Shown here in pieces: positions 23,742 to 34,700 of a stretch of 64,000 bases of DNA. Source of the stretch: Stenopsyche tienmushanensis (Eukaryota > Arthropoda > Insecta > Trichoptera > Stenopsychidae); contig WACJ01000400.1 in the NCBI GenBank assembly GCA_008973525.1, positions 62,001-126,000 on the forward strand, in the 5' to 3' direction. The translations under genes and the position numbers were made by a program. How positions within the stretch are numbered: the stretch's first letter is position 1; each line of letters begins with the position of its first letter. The notes under the pieces are model-generated. The model saw only the letters and a list, made by a program, of their open reading frames with translations, did no database searches and was not told where the DNA came from.

Positions 23742-24635
23742 ATCATCCACGCGTCAAAATGTCCAAAATTCACTAAAAAACGATTTAAATTTCGACTCGA
23801 TAACAAATTTCACCACTCCGACAACGACATCCTTCCCCTAAGTATGGCCAATCGTGTTCATATTACTCAACGTCAAACGAAAAAGAGTGCTGGGTCGCCT
23901 TAATGATTGGCCAAACAAAAGAGACACGCCGATAAATATCTACCCTTACATTTTGTGTTCATGTAAAATGTTCCTGGGAAGAACAAATATTTTCATAGTA
24001 CAAACAAATCCGCTTTGGTTCAAGCGTATATCGACCATTTATTATCATTAGTCATTGAAATATTTTGAGAAAAAAAATATCTTCGTAAAGCACATGAAAA
24101 CATCATAATATATTTAAATTTTGCTTAGATAATTGATGGTTCTTTAAAATGTATCAAATTCACTTAATAAAGCAAGCGTGTTATGTATTTTGCTTTTTAT
24201 CCATCTTGATGTGATAAAGTAAATACTTTTGCTATACTAACGCATTCGCGGACACGTCTGTCATTGCAGACGGATGTAATAAGTGTTTTTTGCGATATGT
24301 CTGTGAATATGGGCGCGCGTTTGTAACTTGGACCAATAACGTTCCTATACACGACCTTATTATGCTGATTACATATTAGAATGTAACCGAAAAAATATTT
24401 TTTTAAAAGAGTCTAGAGAAGAATGTCTTTTTTCTTATGATGAATATGTTTCTTATTCTGATGTTAACTCTGATGTGTTAATTTGAATAATTAAAATACT
24501 AGCATAGTATATGTATTATAATACCGTCATAATACCGTCATAATAATCATTTATTTTTTTTGTTGTAAATTATCACATATATTTGAATATATATTAGGTT
24601 GCTATTATATAATATACAAACAAGACAAAAAAATC
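23742..24635. other. 5' flank of IR-B
   Basis: Presumed promoter side of IR-B. I see no distinct core promoter motif and no other gene. Confidence 0.35.
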
Positions 24636-24639
24636 CAAT

Positions 24640-25070
24640 GGTGTCAGGTCTGGAAACTGTGCTAGCCACGGAATAGGGTCTGTCCCCAGGTAAAAAATTC
24701 CAATAGTATCAAATCTGAAGATCATGCAAGCCATGGAATAGGGCACGTCCTCAGACAAAACAATCCAGTGGTGTCAGGTCTGGAGACCGTGCAAGCCATG
24801 GAATAAAGCGCCAAAAAAGTTAATTCACCCGACAGCACCTTTCCCAGCACCCACAAAAAATCTTAATTGAAGTAATAAGCAACAATTAGGTTGAAATAAA
24901 AAAAAAGGATGTCATGCATGTATCAAAACATCTTAGACATAAAAAATATTTTCTTAACCCTGACCCTGCCAAACTGGTAACTCTTCAGGTTTAATGACTC
25001 ATTGAATGATTTGTATGACATGTAGAATATCGTTGGTAAGGATATAATCTAGAGAACTTTTTAAAACTAA
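24640..25070 (+). repeat. 5'-truncated LINE 3' copy with a triplicated unit
   Basis: A unit of about 65 bases containing GGTGTCAGGTCTGGA and GCAAGCCATGGAATA occurs three times in tandem (about 24637-24810). It is followed by sequence collinear with 19320-19600, ending in the same GATTTGTATGACAT stretch. This is a 5'-truncated insertion of the R1-like LINE tail. Confidence 0.75.
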
Positions 25071-25199
25071 ACTACGTTCAAAATAATTTTATTCATATTC
25101 TAACAAATAAAAAATTCTAACAGAGTAAATAAAAATTAAACAATGTTAGTGACTCTTGGTCTGGTGGAATCGGTGAATATTTAGATGATAAACAACTAG

Positions 25200-25760
25200 T
25201 GTTTCTGAAATATACAAATCGAGAATTCTAATTTCTTGAGAAATTTTCTGATTTCTGGAGAAATTTTCTGATTTCTCGAAATTAAAAAATCAATTTTTAT
25301 TGTATAAAATGAAATTATTAAATTAGTACGAATATATTTAATATAAATATAACCGATTCCATTTTTTAAAAAATTATACGCTGCGTATGAGTTGATTTCT
25401 GCCAAAATGCATTCTGTTTGAAAAATTTTATTAGGGTTCTAGATTTGACAAAAAAATATTCACAAATTTCTTACTTTCAAACTCGTCTTATCTTTGTTTG
25501 AGAGACAAAAGAGAAATCCTTAACATATTCTTTCCGCCATTAAAATATTCATATTTTCTCAGAAATAATAAATTTTCGATGTTAACTATATTCCTAGTCG
25601 TTTTGTTTCAATTACATACTAGGATAATAATATTTATATGCGATACTTTACTGTTTTACATATTATACATTTTTTTGCTTATCAAAATCACTCGAGAATT
25701 CTCGAGAAATTTGGGAAATGAAATCAAAAATTCTTTTTTCTCAAGAAATGAAGATCATCA
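25200..25760. repeat. TTTCTCGAGAAAT palindrome-rich repeat, copy 3
   Basis: Carries the CTCGAGAAA words at both ends and the shared middle block (GCATTCTGTTTGAAAAATTT and AAACTCGTCTTATCTTTGTT). The same arrangement occurs at 34730-35440. Confidence 0.7.
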
Positions 25761-26690
25761 AAAAAATAACAGAATCCCTAGAAAAAATATTAATTGTAAT
25801 TTTATTTTAAATTTTATATAAATGCGTATTTTTATATTTTCTATATTTTTAACACCTATCACAATTTTGCATAAACTTCTAACTTGTATAGATATTTATT
25901 TTATCTGTTATAATATGCTTTTTTACTTACAATAATGGTTTCAATGATCGGGAAAAATATAAATCGCTTTAAAATTGGGAAGGATAGACACATTTTTTTT
26001 CTTTCAAATTATCTTGATGGATTTTCGATGGAGGTAATTTAGGAAATGGAAAAAGTTTACGCGTTACTTCTTTCGTCGTAAGAGACGTAGTTTAATTAAA
26101 TTCTTTTTAGCGGACTTTCTTATAAAAATAGACACCACAGCTTTTTTGATTAGGGTAAGCGTACTGACATAAATTATTCAGTATATTTAAGGAATAAGCA
26201 TTGAATAAAATAAATACAATATTTTTTCAAAGAACGTTTAATTGTGGCTTAGTAAATTGTATTATCTTCGTTTGTTGTTTTTTTATATTCTGTAAGATCA
26301 TCGTCGTTTTTATTTCCCTAGAATATTATCCAACTTAAATTACATTTCTTTAGTCTTTTTATGCCTCAAAAATATTAATTTAACACAATTACAGAGGGTG
26401 ATTTACAAATGAGTTTTCTTGTGTCCCACGGTTTATGCACAGTCTATGTTAACACGAGAATTCTCGTGTCCCGCTGTTAACGTGTTAATCAAAGTTCTAA
26501 TTTTAATACGTGAAACCATGAAACCAAATGACTATTGCCAATAGTATACTTAAGTATACTTTTAAAAAAATTTATTAAAAATAAAATTTTATACAAATTA
26601 TTAAAAATATTTAATAGAAAATCAAAAAATATTTTTTAGCATTCCTATGTCGAATCTTTCATTGTTTAAGACTATAATTTTCACATGACA
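25761..26690. other. AT-rich DNA, no gene recognised
   Basis: No coding region or structured repeat is supported. Two short near-identical words (ACGAGAATTCTCGTGTCCCG and neighbours, about 26400-26480) form a local palindrome. Confidence 0.4.
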
Positions 26691-26691
26691 T

Positions 26692-27440
26692 CATAAATTG
26701 AAGATCATCTAACACATGTGAATAATTGAATACTTGTGTTCTGGCGTGTTTCTGGACTATCATTATGACAGTCTGGCGACTGAGTGCCGTTGGGTTTAGG
26801 TTGCCAGACTATTACCAGCTTTTTAGAATAATACCAGACTAGTTCAAACTTATTGAAGCTAACCAGAAAATGGTGTTAATTTTAAAAATATGGAATAAAT
26901 TATTTCTAATATCTTACAATAAATAGTTTATATTTCGCCACCTCGGATGGAGGCCACGTGCCTTGCAATCTTTGCCAATTTGCGACATAAAAGACTATAA
27001 TTTGGTATCCCTAATCCTTCCATGTAGCTCTCCTTTTGTCGTCGCTCGACATATCCTGACCGTCATCGTAGAGGATTAAACAACCCACCCTCTCCCGTTA
27101 TTGTGGGGGCGCGTACACCGTCAATCGGTCTCCGAAACCAGCGTTGCGGCTAGTAACGCTCCGGCGCTGCGTGCGACCCGCGGTGCGGTCTTCGAGACCG
27201 GAATCACGTCACGGTTGGCGGCCATGACAGCGGCGAAAGCGAAAGCACGAGGGCTCGCAAAGTCGGCAGCACCCCCAGGGCTGTTACATAGTATTACTTA
27301 ATTATGTTGAATTTTCACTAGATTTTAACCCTCTCCCCTCCCGAATCCAACGGCACTCAGTCGCCAGACTATCATTATGAAATACGCCAGAACACAACCA
27401 TTAAATTATTCACATGTGTTAGATGATCTTCAATTTATGC
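26692..27440. mobile_element. Foldback inverted-repeat element, copy B, with GC-rich cargo
   Basis: The outer arms are inverted repeats (CATAAATTGAAGATCATCTA on the left, complement on the right) and continue for more than 100 bases through GACAGTCTGGCGACTGAG. Between them, about 27060-27295 is a strongly GC-rich block unlike anything around it. The arms match 21742-22135. Confidence 0.8.
27060..27295 (+). other. GC-rich cargo inside the foldback element
   Basis: By eye well above 60 percent G+C, against roughly 30 percent nearby. The plus frame at 27101-27301 is open for 66 codons (Ala/Arg-rich, for example AAMTAAKAKARGLAKSAAPP) but has no recognisable domain. It could be a fragment of a GC-rich LINE 5' region or of another organism's DNA; the similarity is not resolvable by eye. 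Confidence 0.4.
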
Positions 27441-28401
27441 TAATGTAAATACAATTACCTCATCTTAAGCTGAAAAAAAAATGTCATAAAAGCAGCAATA
27501 GATCCCTGATTCATTGATTGTAAATATATTATTTTATTCTGGATATCCAGAAAGTAGAGCTTTCACAATTAAAATAATATTTTATACCACGGATAAAAAA
27601 TCGTTCATCATTCCTAAATAAGATTGCAAATCTCAAAGTCGTTTTATTATAGCAGTAATATAAAAATATATATTCCTGTTATAAAAATAGCAATAAATAT
27701 TAAGCTAAAAAGATCTATATTACATGACGAGGGCTTATTCGTAATTGGAATAAAAAATAATCTTCTTTGATGTTATTTTTGACATTCAGAGCTCTTCTGC
27801 TTTAAGTTGATTCGTTTTAAGATCGCTTAGATTTGATTAAGACTTTAATTGAATTTCAAAATATATTTGTAGGAGTAAAAGCTAATATCATAATCTCCTA
27901 AATAGGACAGAACGCGATTAATGTATTACTAAAAAATCTTATCATCCTTTCATTGAAGCTTTTCAACCCTTACGGCTTTTCGTTAAAGATCTAATTTTAA
28001 TTCTGCAGGCTTAGAAAATTCAAAATCCGACATTGATCACTAAATCCATTTTTAATCGCAGTTAAATAGTAAAATTCGTGTTGCAGAAATACTTTAATAT
28101 CGCTGAAACATTCTAACATGCGCAATTGCAATGCATTATAAAACATTGCAATAACGTCATAAAAATTTGAACCTTTTATGGCTTAAAAGCCTTTTTTTGC
28201 AGTCGTACATTCTGATAAAAAAAATGTTTGCTTTGCCATTAAAAAATATGATTGAATATTTTTGCAACATATCAAACATTTTATACTTTGTGTATAAAAA
28301 TGCTAATTAAACATATTTACCTGTTGTTTTTTATTGTCAATCCATATCTCAATCACTCATTCATTTATAATGGCAACTTTACTCGCTTATGTATTGAAAT
28401 A
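27441..28401. other. AT-rich DNA, no gene recognised
   Basis: I see nothing coding or repetitive that I can support here. Confidence 0.4.
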
Positions 28402-28598
28402 CAGTCAATCCTTCTATAGCGTCGAGATAAGGACCACGGTATAAAAACAAAACGCTATAGAAAGTTAGGCATCCATACAAAATTTGTTAACAAATGCAAT
28501 TGACTAATACGCGCTAGGTGACATTGACCTTATGTATTTTAGCAATTGTTTATGTAAAAGGTGCCGCAGATGAAATGGACGCTATAGCAGGGTTGACT
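28402..28598. mobile_element. CAGTCAACCC-type MITE, copy 1
   Basis: Inverted ends CAGTCAATCCTTCTATAGCG and GCTATAGCAGGGTTGACT are flanked by TA. About 200 bp with no coding capacity. The termini and TA duplication fit the pogo/Tigger group. Further copies or halves are near 33587, 42177, 46136 and 63305. Confidence 0.75.
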
Positions 28599-28754
28599 AT
28601 AAATTTATAAAATAAAACACTTTTTCCTAAATCTTCTATTTTTATTGAATTTTCTACATGATAAAATATTTAAATCTTGAACGCATTTGGTGCAAAAGTG
28701 AATTAAGCGTGAAAAGCATATTGATTGATCTATTGCTTAATCTTATATTCTAGA

Positions 28755-31700
28755 TTAATGGGCATATTTATATTTGGGGATATCTTTAGGCATTAAATAG
28801 ATTATGTGGTTATTTTCTGATGTGTTCCGAAGCGTATTCGTATTTATCTTCTTCTTTTTCAAGCAATAACAACTCAGTTCGCAGATAAAAACACCCAAAG
28901 ACGAAGACAGGCCGAAAACTAAAGCGAAAAAAGCCGTCTGCACGTCGACCATAGTCAATTTTTTCAAAGACTCCGAACTGATCTGATTTTGGGATCTATG
29001 ATTCAGGATGATCGAATACATTGTGAAATCGTACCACTGGTCGTTCAATCCGCTCTCTATTATCCTTCGGATGAACTTGTTGATGTGCGGCAAAAACGGA
29101 TACCCTTTGTAGACAATGTACGAGAGATAATAGCTGCGGGGGCATTCGTTGACCACATGTAAAAGTGGTTCACCATCGCTGGCCAAATATTTCAATTCGA
29201 TCAACAATCGAGCGTCCGACCTGAAAGTGTTAACAAAGCATTAAGCTGTGATCTTGTGCAATTCAGACAAAATAAAGAAGCCTTTTTTAACCACTGAAGA
29301 ACAAGTCGAAACTGAAAATCTTATATCATAATGATAATTTAATACCTAAAGTCCATTCCGAAAGCTTTAATCAAGAAATAGAGACTTGAAGAACGCATCT
29401 AGATTGGAAAGAACTTCAAATATTCATGATGGATCACTCCTATTACTAATTGAATTTAACCCACACCAAGCATCACAGAATTATCACAAAAAATTGAAAT
29501 TCCATAGAGTATAGTATAAATTTTTTTTAAATGTATTTGGAAGATGAACAGAAGAAATTTTTAAACACATAAATAATCCATGGCGTATAATATCAAGATT
29601 TTTTGGTAATATTAAATGTAAAACGCAATAACTGTCTTAAATGGGTATTCTATTCTAGAGGCTTTAAGAGAAGACATTTTTAGAATATTTTTAAAAATAA
29701 AATATTCTTAATGAGTAAGGATGTTGCTATAGTTTCTACCTCATAAAAAATATTTTCACAAAATGGCAATTAATTAAAAAAGAAGTTTTAAAAAAATAAC
29801 CTTATTTTTTTATAGTTGAAAATATAAAAAATGACATAAATCTAGTAGGAGCAACAGAGGGTATTATAGAGAAGATTTGTACTAAATTTGAAGTCAGAAA
29901 CTCAAAAATCAGTTTGATTAATAAAAAGGACTTTCCTCATCATACTTTTCTACATTTCGTAAAAATATCCAAAAAGCTCATGCCCCCGAATTATTATATA
30001 TTCTAGTCTGTAAAAATGTACATCCTAGACCAGCGGTTCTTAAACAGGAGTCCGCGGACCCCTGGGGGTCCGCAAAGCCATTGCTGGGGGTCCGCGGAAA
30101 TATAAAAAAATATTTACCTATACTTGAACAAGATATTTTCGTGGAATTATTTACAGAGAACATTATAAAAAGATCTATTTTGACGAATATTTGACCAAGA
30201 AATATTTTTTTGTTTGAAAAATTAAGTCTCAAGGGTTGGAATGGGGTCCCTCAAAAAAAAGTTTATTCAAGAGGGGATCCGCGAAAAAAATTGCTCAATA
30301 GGGGATCCGCGAAAACAATTTTGCTCAAGAAGGGGTCCGTGGACTACATAAGTTTAAAAAGCGCTGCCCTAGACAAACAGTTTCAAAATAAAGGTGTTGA
30401 AGATGACTAAAAGCCACTTTCTTAATTTTTTAAATTCAAAATTATAAATTATATAGATGTTTATGTTTTAAAAAAATGTTTTAATTTTTAATACCTCTAT
30501 ACAGCAGTTCTTAAACTGGGGTCCGCGAAGATATTACTGCGGGTCCGCGAAAATATAAACAAAACATTTATCTATACTTGAAAAAGATATTTTCGTCGAA
30601 TTATTTACAGAAAACATTGTAAAAAGATCTATTTTGATCAAGAAATGTTTGTTTATTGGAAAAATTAGGTCACAAGGTTTGGGATGGGTCCGTCAAAATA
30701 AATTCATTCACGAGGGGGTCCGCGAAAAAAAATTTGCTCAAGAGGGAGTTCGCGGACTACATAAGTTTAAGAAGCGCTGCTCTAATATATAAAATTTAGA
30801 TTAAATATACAGACACCAATTAAAAAGTAATTTAAAAATATTATCTTTAAATCATTTCCACTCGTATTTTTTTATATAAATCTGAGATGAACCCATGATG
30901 ATGTGATGTTACAGTAAACAAAGTCTTTTGCCAGATGCTGATAATCAAATTTGCCCTTACATTTAACAGTAAAATAAAAAATATACATCTACAGTAGTTA
31001 AATATATATTTTAAGTGTATTGAAAAGTCTTTGCCGATTTTTTAACAATGAAAGAAGTAATTAATTTTTTTCATTTTTTTTATAAAATCTTACAAACATA
31101 ATTTCCTTCATTACTACCTACAGTTTTCCACAGGTTTCGAGTTTGTTTATGCCTCTTTTGAAAAATTCTTCTGATTTTGAGTCAAAATATGTACAAATAT
31201 GATTTTCTTAGAATATGTCAAAGATCAAAAAAGATAATAATCCGTCAGAGCCCGGTCTGGTGAATATGGAGGGTGTGGAAGTTCTTCCCATTTTAATTCC
31301 CTGATTTTTTCAGTCGAGTTGTAGAATAGCTAAAATGTTCCTGATTAATTCTCATGATTTGTCTCTCAGTATTTTGTTCACCAGGCATATCAAAATCGGC
31401 AAGGACTTATCGATACCCCTAATACATGATACATGTATGAGATTAAAATTTTAGCATCATAATATCGAATTATGAAAATGTTTTAGTATGCTTAAAGTAT
31501 TATTATACATATCTGAAATATTAGAAGTATATATTACCGACGTTCTACAGCTGCTACGTCTCTATCTGCAGCAGCCCTATCAATGGCAGCCGTCTTTATG
31601 GATTTAACTTTCTTTTGCAGATTTGTTAACAATTGACTAACACCAGTCCCAAAAATATCATCCAGTCTCGATGACGTAGCAATGGGCAATCCTGATTCAT

Positions 31701-34700
31701 CCAGGGACTCCAGCGTATTAATATCCGGATAATGAGAGGTCGTACTGTAGGCTGTATTCAGATAACCCTAAAAATAAAATTGCATATTAGATGATAAATA
31801 CATTATTGAATTGCGGCGTCTTCAAAGCCGTTCAACGCATTCACCGAGGCAAAAAGGTAATTCAATCAACTAGATGGATGATCCCTTCTATAAAACGGCA
31901 GTTGAAAAATACCACCTTTTATCAAATTCAAAGAGATCCATCGATTCTGACGTCTTTAAAAATTGACCAAATTATTTAGCGCCACAATTGAAACGATCTG
32001 TTGAAAATTACTTCATTCACTCGCGAGGCAAAAAATATATTTGAATTCTTTATAGTTAGATTTTGAAGTAATAAATGTAAATAAAGAAGAGAGTCGATTG
32101 AAGTTGATACTGATTTTAGAGAAGAATTAAGGCATCTCAACAGTTTGAGAAATGATTCATGAACTTTGTGATTGTTGGGATATGTATGAACTTAACACTA
32201 TCGTGGCCGCATCAAATTAGCAAAAACTTACGCTAGGGGCCGGCGATTTGTATCCATTTTTGCTCACGTGCGTGATGAATTACATATTACGAAGATGGCT
32301 AAATATTTAATATCAGAAGATTCATTTTAACTTTCCCTGTCAATTATGATTATTTTCGATTATCCGGATTATCGTTATCTGGACTATTTTCATCCACAAT
32401 TTGTCCGGATAATCGAGGTTCCACTGTATATGGACGATCGGCGCGATCATGCGGCTACCAATGGTCGAACCGTAGCAATGGTGATGGTGCAACATATGCA
32501 CCACCGGCTACGAAAGTGTTAATGCAGGATAACTGCTAAGAAAAATGTGCTGAAAATATTATGATAACTACTTAATGGGATGACATTAATACAAGGTTTT
32601 TGCTTTAAACGCGAATTATAAAAGATTTATTCATTGCGAACACAAAGAGCTTGCTGATAAATACAAATGTTTACCAAAATTAAGTCCATCATTAGTATTT
32701 TAATTAGAAATATTACACAGAAATGTCAAAGTAATATGTCAATACCGGTTTATCTCAATCACAGTGTATTAAATTTCTCAAAAACGAGATCCATTAACAG
32801 AATCGAAAACCACTTCTCTACTACTAAGTAATATATAATAATGTCTATGATATTGATTGAGCACATTTGCGTATATCCATAGCTAATAACACATACGAAT
32901 TGTGTAGGATTTGACCCCATGACATATTATTGTAGATATCATGGAAACTAATCACGTGTTTGATTTATAAGGTATTTCTGTCTAATGATAGATTATTGGA
33001 ATAAATTTAAGGCATTCGAATGTTCGAAGGGTCGTTTAAAATTCAAGGGAAAAATAAAAACAGCGCTGCTAAATGAGAATTCAATTCAGAATGAATTAAT
33101 CTCAAATCATAGCTAGTATTATATGGCGTTTAAATGAATTTCATTCAGAGCAACTTATACAAATTCCGCTTAAACAAAGAGGATTTTAGTCATCCGGAAA
33201 TTTGAAGGAAATTCTTCGAATATCAATCGAACAACTATTAAATTTAAAGTGTACAAGCTCAGATTTTCCAAGTATTTTCCCTCGTGGAATGGGTTAAATT
33301 TAATTCCTATAAAGTATTAGGAGATCGAAATTTTTGACGTCGTCACTATTTAATACGGCTTAGCAACATTTATATCCATATGGACTCCAAATATTCAAGT
33401 TAATCCATAGAATTGGTAAGATTTAAAAATTAACAGTTTATTAATAGTGCTTTATTCTAATCGCATGCGTTGGTGTTAATCCAATGTATCCATATGGATA
33501 CGTTAGGAACTCTTTTAATAGATCAAGCGAAATATAATATTTATAAAAGTATCCCGTAAATAAATTTGCAAGGAAAATGTATAATACAGTCAACCCTTCT
33601 ATAGCATCGAGATAGGGACCACGCTATAAAAAGTTACCCATATAAAATCTGGGGTTAGGTTTTTTCAATTGTATCTTATGATTTAAAGGAAATCAGCAAA
33701 TCTAACACAATTTAAAATTGAAAAATGATTAGCATCTAATTTATCTACAATTTATTGAAATTTATGTATATATGAAATATTATTGAAGTTGAGAATTTTT
33801 AAAATATACCCTCCAAAGAAATTTTCAAAATTCTAATTATTTACTGAGTTATAAATATTTTAATGACACGGCAATTAAAAACCAGAATGAAATTTTTCAA
33901 CGCGATTGACATCATATCTCAAGTTTTAATTAACTGATTTACTTCAAATTTGGTATGAATCTTTTTTATACAATTTTCTATTGTCTCAACCAGATTTATG
34001 TTAAAATTTTATTTTTAACTATTTTGAAAAAAGTTCAAAGCTCAAAAAATGACTTTTTTTAAACAGTTGCCAATTTGTGAGAATACTTTTTTGTATATTT
34101 TCTGAAAATGCGTGGAGGTACTCTCAGGGCAGAATTTCCGGGCAGCTCCCCGTTCCACGCGCTCGTCGGGATGGTGACACTGTGATGGAGTCCGGTCTTC
34201 TTTCGGATCAAAAAGACGAGAGAAAGAGAAATCTGGCTGCGAGAAGGATGTCCTCCCGCTGCCAAGGCCAACTGATCGGTAATTGCAGGTGCAATGTCCC
34301 CACAGCGCCACAGAAGATGGCGCTGTTAAAATAGCACATCGCACCTAAAGCGAGACGGAAGATGTCACCATTAATCCGGCGAATCAAATCCGCTTAGATT
34401 AACTCCCACGCTACAAAATCAATTTTTGTCTCTTTTTTATTGAACTTAAAAAACACCCAAAATATATGCCCCTAGAATAGAATACTCCCTTAAATTATTA
34501 CATGTATATCCTTGTAACTCAAATCGGAGAACACGCTTGAAATACAGATTTAAAAAAAATTCACTGTGCCTATTTGAATGATTGACAATACACGTTTTAA
34601 ATAACACAATATAATCCATCTATTTCTATGAAAATTCTTGTGAAGATCTTCGTGTGATTTAATAAATAATATGATGAAAAATGTTCGTGATTAATATCGT

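Larger units (their letters stand above)
29221..31537 (-). other. Second intron of IR-C
   Basis: A 2.3-kb phase-2 intron with a GT donor at 31537-31536 and an AG acceptor at 29222-29221. It holds two hAT-type MITEs and a short mariner-derived element. Confidence 0.75.

Noticed and set aside
30210..30410. 66-codon plus-strand open frame
   Set aside because: It lies over the hAT-type MITE at 30031-30366; the translation is made of the repeated GGGTCCGCG blocks.
30031..30779. CRISPR-like or tandem satellite array
   Set aside because: Two copies with transposon termini and target duplications; not a regularly spaced array.
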